Of a DNA stretch of 64,000 nucleotides, positions 52,346 through 61,137 are shown piece after piece. The position numbers were made by a program, and so were the translations under genes. The stretch is from assembly GCA_050633365.1 (NCBI GenBank), contig JBOEGJ010000020.1, positions 101,784 to 165,783 of the forward strand, given 5' to 3'. The stretch is from Pseudomaricurvus sp050633365. GTDB taxonomy: Bacteria; Pseudomonadota; Gammaproteobacteria; Pseudomonadales; Cellvibrionaceae. Below the pieces are notes generated by a model. The model was not told the origin of the DNA and did not search any database. It saw nothing but the letters and a program-made list of their open reading frames with translations. The stretch's first letter is position 1; every line of letters starts with the position of its first letter.

Positions 52346-55300
52346 ATGATTAACATTCTTCATTCGCGATTGCATTGGGTGTTGATGATTGTTGGTGTCA
52401 GCGCAGTGCCGACGCTATTGTCGTTATTGGGCGTCGACTTTTCATCCGCTCAGCCGGTGTTGCTCGATCAAGTCACGGTTGAAGCTGCCTTTGGCATGCT
52501 CAACGGTGCACTGCATCACGCCTTGCTCGAATGGACCGCAGTGAGCATAGCGTTACTCACTGCGTCCATCTCGATAATCCACTACCGAATTCATAAAGAC
52601 ATTACCGCGCCGATTGTCGGTGTTGCCGTATTCAGCGCCGGCATGGTCGATGCGTTCCACACCTTAGCGGCGACTCGTCTTATCGAAGCTCAGCCGGCCA
52701 ATACCGATTTTATTCCCTTTACTTGGGCTCTGTCGCGAAGTTTTAACGCCATCGTTATGATTGTCGCGGCGGCGGTAAGTTTATGGTTGTTTCGGGAAAG
52801 AAGCGAAGGCCCTAGTGGCTATCCAAAAGAGCGAGAGCAGAGAAATCAACGAGTGTTGATTGGCATCGCATCGATCTTTATGTTCTTGGCAGGCATTTCT
52901 ATTTATCTTGCTCTGGTTGTTGAGACTCTGCCAAAAACCAGTTTTCCCGATGCCTATATCAAACGCCCATTTGATGTTCTTCCGCTGGCGCTTTTTTTGT
53001 TTGGCGGAACTCTCTACTGGATTTGGTATCGCCAGAAGAACACGATGGTTCGATTCGCCTTGGCCATGAGTATCGTGCCAGAAGTCGTCGTGCAACTACA
53101 CATGGCATTCGGTTCTAACGCGCTTTTTGATCATCATTTCAATATCGCCCATGGGCTAAAAATCTTCGCTTACGGAATCATTCTGTCTGGATTCTTAATC
53201 GATTTTTTGTATCAGGCGAGCCCACAGCGCGCCGATGAACAGATGCCAGCGCTTGATAGCAATACCGTGCTGTTTCATGTGGATGCCGATGAGATGGAGG
53301 TAGGCCGTGCCTCTAGGCCTCTCGGCGTGTTACTACCGGTAGCGGCCTTCCTGCTAGCTCTGTCGGTAGCGGTATTGGTGAGCTTTAGCTTTTACTTTGA
53401 AAGTGAGCGATTGATTCGAAAGAACAGTGTCGAGAAACTGAGAATTGAAAGTACATTGGTTGAGCCTTTACTCGAACAGCTCTATCGACAGTCGTCGAGT
53501 GACGTGTTGTTTCTGAGTCAAACGCCTCCGGTTGAAGGATTAATCGATTCAAAGGTGAAAGGTGAAGCGTTTGAATACGATTTATGGCGAGATAGCTTGA
53601 CCATTATTTTTTCCGAAATGCTCAACAGTAAAGATGATTACTTTCGCATCTCTTATGTTGGTGTGGCGGATCAGGGCCGAGAGTTAGTGAGCGTTGTACG
53701 TAACTTGGGTGGCGTTCATTCCGTGCCAGAGACCTTGCTGCGATTCGAAAGCAGCGAAAACTATTACCAATCCTCTCTACTGACGCAACCGGGTGCAACG
53801 GCCATCTCTAGTGTAGAGCTAAAGCGATTGAAGGGAGATCTGGTTTTACCGCACCAGCCCGTGGTGAGAGTGTCGACCCCGATTTACGATCCCGAGACTG
53901 GTGATCTTTTCGGCATTATTATCATTCATGTGGATTTTGGGCGATTCATGTCGAATTTGGTTGAGAATCAACTCAGTCGATTTCGTTTGTACCTATCGAA
54001 CTTTGAAGGCGACTACATTTATCACCCTGATTCCACTAAGCGTTTCTCGGCAGAGCTGGGCAATGACTTTTATCTGCAAACTGAATTTCCATTGTTAACC
54101 TCCGTTATCGACACCAAAACCGACGAGCAGGGCTTTAGCAGTCTCGAGGATTCTGAAGGTAATATTTCACCCTCCTACTTTTTGTTTATTCATCTGTCAA
54201 AGTACGGCGGTCACCGGCCATTGTTGCTACTGCTTCAGCACGGTGAAGATACGCTAACCGAAGAGTTACAAGGATTTCGAAACCGAAGCTTAATCCTTGG
54301 TGTTTCCTTGGCGCTGATTGCCTTGGCGTTGGCGGTGTTGTTTTCGCGGCGAGTCGCTCATCCTCTGACGAAAATGACGCAAGCAGTTCAGCACTATGAG
54401 CAATCTGGAAAGCTAGAGGATTTACCCACAAGCTCTTCCGATGAAATTGGCGTATTGGCTAGGAGTTTTCACAATCTGTTACAGCGCATGAATACTGCGA
54501 TGACTGATCAACAGAAGATGGCCATGACCTATCAAGAGACTTCCGATAGATTGCAGGCCATTGTTGACTCTGCGGTTGATGCAATAGTGACCATTGATCA
54601 GCGCGGAAATATTCAGTCTTTTAACAAAGCAGCTGAAAAAATGTTTGGCTATCAAGAGCAGGACGTGATTGGTGGTAACGTCAAAATGCTCATGCCCGAG
54701 GCGTTTTCCCGGGAGCATGATCAGTACATAAAAAATTATGAAACAACTGGCATAAGCAAAATCATCGGAATTGGTCGTGAACTGACGGCAAAATCCAGGG
54801 CCGGTGAAGAGTTTCCCATCCATCTGGCAATATCAAAGATTGAACTCAATGAAGGGGTTTTGTATACCGGTATTATTCGAGATATTACTTCGCAGAAAGC
54901 GGCAGAGAGATCGCTCATCGAGGGTAAGGAAGCCGCCGAAAATGCCGTTCGCTACAAGTCAGAGTTTTTGGCCAGTATGAGTCACGAAATCCGAACGCCA
55001 ATGAATGGGGTGCTTGGAATGCTGGGGCTGCTCATGCGAAGTGAACTGAGCAAAGAGCAAAGCCATTACGCCGAACTTGCCCGCTCAAGTGCTGACTCCT
55101 TGTTGACCATTATTAATGATATTTTGGATTTTTCGAAGATTGAGGCCGGACGTCTCGACTTGGAGATTTTGGATTTTAATCTCAATAGTCAATTGGGTGA
55201 GTTTGCCGAGTCGGTGAGTCCAAAAGCCCAAGAAAAAGGCTTGGAAGTCATTCTCGACGTGACCGCCGTAGATCGCTCCATGGTGAAAGGGGATCCGGGC

Positions 55301-57019
55301 CGAATTCGTCAGATACTGAGTAACCTGGCGGGTAATTCCATAAAGTTCACCGAATCGGGTGAGGTGGCCATTCACGCCTCCGTGGTACCCACGCAAGATA
55401 ACAAACTCCTATTTTCTTGTTCTGTGACTGATACCGGCATAGGGATTCCCGAGGATAAACTGGGAGGGCTGTTTGAATCATTTACTCAGGTGGATGCGTC
55501 CACCACGAGAAAGTACGGGGGCACGGGGTTGGGCTTGTCGATCGTCAAGCAGCTCTGCGAACTTATGAACGGCCGCGTTTGGGTGACCAGTGAAGAACAC
55601 AAAGGCAGCTGCTTTTCTTTTGAGATTGAACTCGAAGAAAGTCATCAGTCTGAAGCGATTTTGCCGTCGGTGGATATTCGCGGCTCCCATATGTTGATTG
55701 TCGACGACAATAAAACCAATCGCGAAGTGCTGCTTGGTCAGTTGCAATCATGGGGGGCAGTTGCGGTTGAAGCGGACAGCGCCGAACAAGCACTGGACAT
55801 CTTGGAATCACGCTATATCGAAGAAAACAGTGCAGAATTTGTGGTGGCATTTTTGGATATGCAGATGCCCGATATCGATGGTATGGAACTGGGCGCTAGG
55901 ATTCGCTCGGATGCGCGCTTTGACAATATGAAGTTGGTAATGATGACGTCGATGGCGCGCAGGGGGGACGCACAGCGATTCGCAGATCTTGGCTTTTGTG
56001 CTTATTTTCCCAAGCCCACTACCACCTCGGATCTGTTTGATGCGCTACAGGTGGTGATGGCCGGAGGCGATGTATTGGATCAAGCTCAACCCTTGGTGAC
56101 CAAGCATTACATTAAAAGTCTAAATGCCGACAGGCATCAACAAGTAGAACACGCGCAGTGGTCGAAATCGGTTCGAATTCTCCTAGTGGAAGATAATCAT
56201 ATCAATCAAGCGGTTGCTCTAGGCGTCTTGGAAGATTTTGGCTTGATCAGTGATGTGGCGGGCAACGGTATTGAGGCATTGATTGCAATCAAAGATGCTG
56301 CCGATATGGCGCCTTACCATCTGGTACTGATGGATTGCCAAATGCCCGACATGGACGGCTATGAAGCGACCCGACAACTGCGAGAGGGTGTTGCCGGGGA
56401 GCGGGCGATCGAGATGCCGATTATCGCCATGACCGCCAACGCAATGAAAGGCGATCGAGAAAAATGCATCGACGCAGGCATGAGTGACTACCTTACAAAA
56501 CCCATCGATAATGATGAGCTGGAGGCGATGTTAATCAAGTGGCTGCCGTCGGAGTTACAGCGCCCCACTGAGGAGATTGAGGCTTCCTCTGTTGAGGCCG
56601 AGACAGTCGATAACTTCGCCGCGTCAGACAAACAGCCAAAAGACGGCGCTTTTGACGATAGTGAACTTTGGGACAAAGCCGGTGCCATGAAGCGGGTTCG
56701 AGGTAAAGAAGAACGATTGATTTATTTGGTCGAGCTCTTTGTGAAGGACATGCCGGGCCGAGTCGAAACTCTGCAATCCGCGTTAACCGGGGGGGATCTG
56801 AATATTGTGGTTGAACAAGCACACGCGATTAAGGGTATATCGGCAAACTTAGGGGCTTTGAAACTGACTGACATTGCAGGTGAACTTGAACAGATGGGGC
56901 GCAGCAGTGATGCCTCCGCTAGTGGGGTGTTGTCGGACAGCTTACAGCTCCATTTTTCTGATGTCTTCCGAGTGCTGGAACATTACCTCGACTCGACGTC
57001 CTCGTCAAAAAACGACTAG
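52346..57019 (+). CDS. Large hybrid histidine kinase (7TM sensor, Cache, HAMP, PAS, HisKA, HATPase, 2xREC, HPt)
   Basis: The 1557-residue protein combines two sensing parts and a full phosphorelay. Residues 10-290 hold about eight membrane helices of a MASE3-like sensor. A helix at about 325-350, a Cache-like periplasmic domain (350-635) and a helix (648-667) follow, then HAMP, and a PAS domain (730-850, SAVDAIVTI). HisKA has H880 (SMSHEIRTPMNG). HATPase ends GTGLGLSIVKQL. Receivers have D1171 and D1330. HPt has H1493 (AHAIKG). The BarA/ArcB-like order predicts relay to a separate regulator not found here. It stops with TAG at 57017-57019, which overlaps the stop of a decayed minus-strand frame. 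Confidence 0.93.
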   Translation: MINILHSRLHWVLMIVGVSAVPTLLSLLGVDFSSAQPVLLDQVTVEAAFGMLNGALHHALLEWTAVSIALLTASISIIHYRIHKDITAPIVGVAVFSAGMVDAFHTLAATRLIEAQPANTDFIPFTWALSRSFNAIVMIVAAAVSLWLFRERSEGPSGYPKEREQRNQRVLIGIASIFMFLAGISIYLALVVETLPKTSFPDAYIKRPFDVLPLALFLFGGTLYWIWYRQKNTMVRFALAMSIVPEVVVQLHMAFGSNALFDHHFNIAHGLKIFAYGIILSGFLIDFLYQASPQRADEQMPALDSNTVLFHVDADEMEVGRASRPLGVLLPVAAFLLALSVAVLVSFSFYFESERLIRKNSVEKLRIESTLVEPLLEQLYRQSSSDVLFLSQTPPVEGLIDSKVKGEAFEYDLWRDSLTIIFSEMLNSKDDYFRISYVGVADQGRELVSVVRNLGGVHSVPETLLRFESSENYYQSSLLTQPGATAISSVELKRLKGDLVLPHQPVVRVSTPIYDPETGDLFGIIIIHVDFGRFMSNLVENQLSRFRLYLSNFEGDYIYHPDSTKRFSAELGNDFYLQTEFPLLTSVIDTKTDEQGFSSLEDSEGNISPSYFLFIHLSKYGGHRPLLLLLQHGEDTLTEELQGFRNRSLILGVSLALIALALAVLFSRRVAHPLTKMTQAVQHYEQSGKLEDLPTSSSDEIGVLARSFHNLLQRMNTAMTDQQKMAMTYQETSDRLQAIVDSAVDAIVTIDQRGNIQSFNKAAEKMFGYQEQDVIGGNVKMLMPEAFSREHDQYIKNYETTGISKIIGIGRELTAKSRAGEEFPIHLAISKIELNEGVLYTGIIRDITSQKAAERSLIEGKEAAENAVRYKSEFLASMSHEIRTPMNGVLGMLGLLMRSELSKEQSHYAELARSSADSLLTIINDILDFSKIEAGRLDLEILDFNLNSQLGEFAESVSPKAQEKGLEVILDVTAVDRSMVKGDPGRIRQILSNLAGNSIKFTESGEVAIHASVVPTQDNKLLFSCSVTDTGIGIPEDKLGGLFESFTQVDASTTRKYGGTGLGLSIVKQLCELMNGRVWVTSEEHKGSCFSFEIELEESHQSEAILPSVDIRGSHMLIVDDNKTNREVLLGQLQSWGAVAVEADSAEQALDILESRYIEENSAEFVVAFLDMQMPDIDGMELGARIRSDARFDNMKLVMMTSMARRGDAQRFADLGFCAYFPKPTTTSDLFDALQVVMAGGDVLDQAQPLVTKHYIKSLNADRHQQVEHAQWSKSVRILLVEDNHINQAVALGVLEDFGLISDVAGNGIEALIAIKDAADMAPYHLVLMDCQMPDMDGYEATRQLREGVAGERAIEMPIIAMTANAMKGDREKCIDAGMSDYLTKPIDNDELEAMLIKWLPSELQRPTEEIEASSVEAETVDNFAASDKQPKDGAFDDSELWDKAGAMKRVRGKEERLIYLVELFVKDMPGRVETLQSALTGGDLNIVVEQAHAIKGISANLGALKLTDIAGELEQMGRSSDASASGVLSDSLQLHFSDVFRVLEHYLDSTSSSKND

Positions 57020-57422
57020 CCTGCCGCAAACGCCATGAGCGCGGTGCCATCGTTGCTTTCTTTACGACGCCTTGAACTGTAGAAATAGTTAATGTGATCG
57101 AATACTCCTGACGCCAGTGGCATTCCTATTTTTGTATATCCTATCGCTTGATAGACTCTGTTTTCAGCAGAGAGAAGAAACATGATCTTCTAGATGTTGC
57201 TGCCAGTGGCGTTATAGCGCACGAATATTGGTTCGGGACTGTGAGTCGGATCCTGCTGTAGAGCGATTCGAACGGATAGAAAACGTTTAAGTCGACGCTA
57301 GGGGCTAGTTCTACTCAACGAGCATCATCGAGATTACCACAATCTTCAGCACGAAGATTGAGCCCGCTTGCGTGGTGCAGATTAGGGGTAACGGATTGGG
57401 TGTTTGATTGGTGTTGAATCAT
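57016..57422 (-). pseudogene. Decayed gene, family unknown
   Basis: Starting at ATG 57422, with GGAG seven bases upstream, a frame encodes 35 residues (MIQHQSNTQSVTPNLHHASG...) and stops at TGA. Protein-like sequence then continues past it in the same frame (VDLNVFYPFES) and, in another frame, as RIALQQDPTHSPEPIFVRYN, an internal TAG, then IMFLLSAENRVYQAIGYTKIG and GVFDHINYFYSSRRRKES to a TAG at 57016-57018. The final 55 codons also form a free frame from ATG 57183. Overlap of its stop with that of the giant kinase (CTAG) resembles a formerly working convergent gene. I could not name the family. Confidence 0.45.
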
Positions 57423-57680
57423 GATAAATCTCCAGAAATGTACAAAACAGACTGGAGAAGACGAAACTGTACCAAGGGGAATATGAGAATCCCCTGCGGA
57501 TGAATAACATAAGATGCGAATTTTTAGGAGGTGAGGACCTCGATCACCGTATAAGCGTAATGTGTGATCTGATAAGGATTCAAGGAAGGTCGTTGACTCT
57601 GTTCATGAGCAAAGGTAGGCCGAAAGCATGGAGCTCAGGTAGTTTGTCGATTAGTTGGCAAACCGATACGCCAAGAATCG
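57423..57680. other. Intergenic sequence, nothing firm
   Basis: The gap between the decayed gene and the small membrane protein. A plus-strand ribosome-site-like AGGAGGTGA lies at about 57526-57534, but the following frame (ATG near 57560) is antisense to the membrane protein and not protein-like. Confidence 0.3.
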
Positions 57681-58058
57681 CTAAGCACTCGGTGGCATTT
57701 CATGGTCAGCATAAAAAACCAAATACACCAGATAGCCGTGACCGATTAATGCGCCAGGTAAAATAGATTGCAGCACATAAGGTGTTCCCGCGAGAAAATG
57801 CAGCAATGTTGGAGCGCTAATTAGGATCAAAGAGCAGTAGCCATAGACTTGATAGGGATTCAGTCGTGAGTGCCGCCATTGGGATAAGAGCAACACCAGC
57901 CGAGTCAGCAACAAGGTCGCCACAAAAGCAAATCCAGCTTGAATTAGCGCCGCCATCATCCAAACAGATAGGCTTTGAGATTCAAAGTTACTGTACCCCG
58001 CCCAACTACCGTAAGCGCATGCCGCTAGCCAGGGCGAAAGGTGCATCATCGAACTCAT
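57681..58058 (-). CDS. Small integral membrane protein, last gene of the lipid operon
   Basis: The 125-residue protein has three to four membrane helices (about 5-25, 33-55, 70-90, 98-117). It has no recognised domain. Its ATG overlaps the TGA of the NRDE gene by 4 bp (58055-58058), so it is translationally coupled. The operon context suggests a role in membrane lipid metabolism, but nothing in the sequence shows which. Confidence 0.75.
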   Translation of the reverse strand: MSSMMHLSPWLAACAYGSWAGYSNFESQSLSVWMMAALIQAGFAFVATLLLTRLVLLLSQWRHSRLNPYQVYGYCSLILISAPTLLHFLAGTPYVLQSILPGALIGHGYLVYLVFYADHEMPPSA

Positions 58059-58810
58059 TCCAGCGCCGTGACTGGATCGGAACAGGGCTCTAGTCTTAGT
58101 TCAGAGCGAGCACTGGGAGTTCCTAAGACACGCTGGTTAGCTTTCAACGATCGAGTGTCAAAGTAGTCCAAACTAGCCGAATGCAAGTCCACACGTATCT
58201 GAACAATACTCTTGGTGTGTACCAAGGTTCGATGCATCATGACCGAATCAGAAGCGCGTCTCGGCGCTTGAGATAAATGGTATTGATCAATAGGGTTCTC
58301 GTTAGAATACTCATCCAGCCATTGAGAAAATTTCGTTTTCCGATAGTCACTGACTTGCTCAAGCCTCTCCGATGACGAGGTTAGCATCATCGAATTCGTC
58401 ATGACATGAGAGTTCCAAGCGTATTTCTCTCGATCCCAATGGAATTTGGTGACCTTGTTGCCGTCGACCAGTAATAAGTTAAACGGATTGTAGCGTTCGG
58501 TATCAAGATGCTTGAGATAAGATATAATTTCTCGTGAACTACCTTCAAAAATGGCGTTAGAGATAATATTGCCACGAGAATAGGCGTCTCTAATCGACGG
58601 AGCCTGATAGCGATTCAATAGCGCTAGGCTTACTCCATGACTATTGAGTCCGATCCAAGTGCCGCCTGCCTCTGCGTCTAGGGGAAAGCTAGCGAATACC
58701 GAATTTCTCTTCTTGTTCTGGAGTCCTGACTCTTCGCGGGTCTTAAGTTCGTCGCGGTTCATTGTAAGCGTATAGCCCTGCTTCTGGGGGATTAGAGTCA
58801 AGGTGCACAT
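58055..58810 (-). CDS. NRDE-family protein (TANGO2-like)
   Basis: The 251-residue protein starts with the family's MCTLTL motif, with Cys2 exposed as in Ntn-type hydrolases, and has the diagnostic NRDE in TMNRDELKTREE. It also has GGTWIGLNSHGVSLALLNR and FNLLLVDG. TANGO2/NRDE proteins in eukaryotes are linked to lipid/acyl-CoA and haem handling; the bacterial role is unknown. It overlaps DinB by 13 bp and the small membrane protein by 4 bp. Confidence 0.9.
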   Translation of the reverse strand: MCTLTLIPQKQGYTLTMNRDELKTREESGLQNKKRNSVFASFPLDAEAGGTWIGLNSHGVSLALLNRYQAPSIRDAYSRGNIISNAIFEGSSREIISYLKHLDTERYNPFNLLLVDGNKVTKFHWDREKYAWNSHVMTNSMMLTSSSERLEQVSDYRKTKFSQWLDEYSNENPIDQYHLSQAPRRASDSVMMHRTLVHTKSIVQIRVDLHSASLDYFDTRSLKANQRVLGTPSARSELRLEPCSDPVTALE

Positions 58811-59307
58811 GACAGCGATGAGTCTCGTCTGTAGGTTGCTGTAGCGGGCGCAACGCCCAATTTCTCTGACGGTGCGAGCCCCAGAGTACGCGCTAAAGTC
58901 GCTGCCAACGCAACATGGTGATAGCTATGATTTAACAAATAGACTAATTCGCGATGACTATTGCTCTGTAAGCTGATCGAAAGGCGATCCAGAGTTGAAA
59001 CTTCAGTCACGAGAGACAGCTCAAAGCTCTCCCTAGGTGAGTGGTCCAACCATAACTCGAATTCTTTTAACTTTTGCATCGCAAGTGTAGGAGTTGTTTC
59101 TAATTCGCTATCACGGCTGCGAATGTTGTAGTCGATACAGCTGGTGTCTATTCCCCGTCTATAAGCGTCGAAGTGATCAATAATATGTCGAATATGTTGA
59201 CCAATTGTTGAATTGGCTACCGCCGGCTTGTGTTGATAGATATCGTGACTGAGTTCAACCAATTCAATCACCTGAGAAACCGATTCTCCTAGAGCACTAT
59301 GCAGCAT
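58798..59307 (-). CDS. DinB-family protein
   Basis: The product has 169 residues from ATG 59307. It is a four-helix DinB/YfiT-like fold with possible metal-binding histidines in IGQHIRHIIDHFDAY and LLNHSYHHVALA. These proteins are often thiol-dependent or nucleophile transferases. Here the frame begins inside the end of the OlsF-like gene (11-bp overlap) and overlaps the NRDE gene by 13 bp. A longer in-frame start at 59481 is antisense-free but lies inside OlsF and is rejected. Confidence 0.8.
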   Translation of the reverse strand: MLHSALGESVSQVIELVELSHDIYQHKPAVANSTIGQHIRHIIDHFDAYRRGIDTSCIDYNIRSRDSELETTPTLAMQKLKEFELWLDHSPRESFELSLVTEVSTLDRLSISLQSNSHRELVYLLNHSYHHVALAATLARTLGLAPSEKLGVAPATATYRRDSSLSCAP

Positions 59308-61126
59308 GACTAGACTCCGAAAACTCACTAATACGCCAACGATTCGAAAATTCCATGCTGCCTTCTTTGCCAAGATATCGCTGCAAATACCTCTTCGGTG
59401 CTTTACGAAGATCCACAAGAATGAGTCCGTCGAGTGAATCGTTGAAACTACGGTTGACAGAAAAACCAACAAAGCGGCCATTAAGTGCGAGATATTGTCG
59501 CAATAAAACTGGGATACTCTTACCTGGATCGCACTGACCGAGCAGTTTATTGATCACTGCAATATTTGTTAACGAACTCAGCAACTCTCTACTCCATACT
59601 CGGTTCTTTATCCTCAGTGGTGCCACGGGCCTAACATCGGTCAACATAGTTTGCTCCGCACGAAAACTCTCCATTAGCGTTTCGTTGAGAAACTCTCGAG
59701 CGTGGTCGCTATGATCGCGTGAAATGCTCACGCAACCAAATAGGGTGTGGTAACCCGGGTTCTTTACAATCCATGAGCCGATGCCCTTCCAAAGTAAATC
59801 CAGTGCTCTTGGGTGTTTTTGATATTCAGGAGTTACGAACGAGCGACCCATTTCGAGCGCGCCCTCAATTTTTCGAACGTACTGTTCATCAAATTTGTAC
59901 AAGGTCCGGCTGTACAATCCATCGACACCAAACCGCTTGACGATCTGATCAACTTTGCCGATACGATAACCGCCGGCGATTCGTCTTTTTACTCGATCCC
60001 AGATAAACAGGTGAAAATAGTGTGGGTCGAATCGATCGCTGTCGAATGCTTTACCTGTACCTTCACCGGCGGCCCGAAAGGTTCTCTCTCGTGCTATAGC
60101 AATCTCGCTCATGATATCGGGAATCTCAGAATAAGGAGCGCAATAGACTTCGAACTCGCGATACTTGACTAAACAATAGGGCTCGATCTTCTGTAGGTTG
60201 TCGTTAAGATGACTAGAGTCGTTTTTCTCGAATTTGAGCAACCTATCCGCCTCGCTATCAATTTCACTATTCCCCTCATCACTCCGCTCATTATTCAGCT
60301 CACGTTTTTTGTCAGGGGTACGCTTTTCAAGAAGATCTGTGGCGGTGCGAAAATAGTCGGTGATGCAACGCTCATCGCCCAAGAGCTCAACATCTTCCCA
60401 TTCAATCGGCTCGCCTACAGTTAACCTAACACTCTTCCCAGACTTGTTGGATAACTCTCTAGCTAGCATGGCGGTTCTTAGGCGCGGGTGAATCAATCCT
60501 GCCAAGTAAAACGCAGAACTATTTCGCCCGTGTACATAAAAAGGAACACACACTGCACTGAATTGTCGCATAAGCTTAGCGACAACAGGGTTCCACTGAC
60601 GATCGCGAACTCTAAAATCGGATGTGTCAATAGCCGACACCATGCCCGCGGGAAAAATCAAAATTGCTCCCCCTGAGCGCAGGTGTTTAAGAACTCTACG
60701 CATGCCGTGCAGGTTCTTACTCGCGGCATTGTCTGACAAAACATCGACACCAATGAAAATATCTTTGAACTCGGGGATGAGCGACAACAATTCGTTGGTC
60801 AGTACTTTTAGATCGGGTCGTACAGCCAATAGCTCGCGAGTCATTGCTACGCCCTCGAGGCCACCAAACGGATGATTGGCGACAAAAACCGTGGGGCCCT
60901 GCGCTGGAATCTTTTCGAGTGCTTGTGGGTTAACCACTTCAATAGAGGCATCTAGGCTGGTCAGTGTGTGGTTCAAGAACCGACTGGCAACTGTTTCGTT
61001 CTGTGCCAATGCGCCTTGAGGCCGTCGATCGTAGAAGCGCGCCAACGATTCCAAAGACAACAATTTTTCAATCGTTGCGGCTAATGACCTGGGTTTTAGT
61101 GGTAGTCGAAAGGGATTCGATGACAC
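59297..61126 (-). CDS. olsF: OlsF-like bifunctional acyltransferase (ornithine/amino-acid lipid synthesis)
   Basis: The 609-residue protein has an N-terminal lysophospholipid-type acyltransferase domain (about 60-290) with NHPFGG (84-89) replacing the usual NHxxxxD and FPAG (158-161). A C-terminal GNAT-type N-acyltransferase domain (about 325-590) follows, with ARERTFRAAGEGTG and LEMGRSFV as in OlsB. In OlsF the C-terminal part N-acylates ornithine and the N-terminal part adds the second fatty acid, making a phosphorus-free lipid in two steps. The gene is 11 bp after the ATP-grasp gene and overlaps DinB. The amino acid substrate is inferred, not visible. Confidence 0.85.
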   Translation of the reverse strand: MSSNPFRLPLKPRSLAATIEKLLSLESLARFYDRRPQGALAQNETVASRFLNHTLTSLDASIEVVNPQALEKIPAQGPTVFVANHPFGGLEGVAMTRELLAVRPDLKVLTNELLSLIPEFKDIFIGVDVLSDNAASKNLHGMRRVLKHLRSGGAILIFPAGMVSAIDTSDFRVRDRQWNPVVAKLMRQFSAVCVPFYVHGRNSSAFYLAGLIHPRLRTAMLARELSNKSGKSVRLTVGEPIEWEDVELLGDERCITDYFRTATDLLEKRTPDKKRELNNERSDEGNSEIDSEADRLLKFEKNDSSHLNDNLQKIEPYCLVKYREFEVYCAPYSEIPDIMSEIAIARERTFRAAGEGTGKAFDSDRFDPHYFHLFIWDRVKRRIAGGYRIGKVDQIVKRFGVDGLYSRTLYKFDEQYVRKIEGALEMGRSFVTPEYQKHPRALDLLWKGIGSWIVKNPGYHTLFGCVSISRDHSDHAREFLNETLMESFRAEQTMLTDVRPVAPLRIKNRVWSRELLSSLTNIAVINKLLGQCDPGKSIPVLLRQYLALNGRFVGFSVNRSFNDSLDGLILVDLRKAPKRYLQRYLGKEGSMEFSNRWRISEFSESSHAA

Positions 61127-61137
61127 GATGATTCTCC

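Noticed and set aside
57500..57766. An 88-codon plus-strand frame with an AGGAGGTGA upstream
   Set aside because: It runs antisense to the membrane protein gene, whose start is coupled to the operon, and its product is not protein-like.
59308..59481. A longer N-terminus for the DinB protein
   Set aside because: It would lie entirely inside the OlsF-like coding region; homology-like sequence starts at the ATG at 59307.
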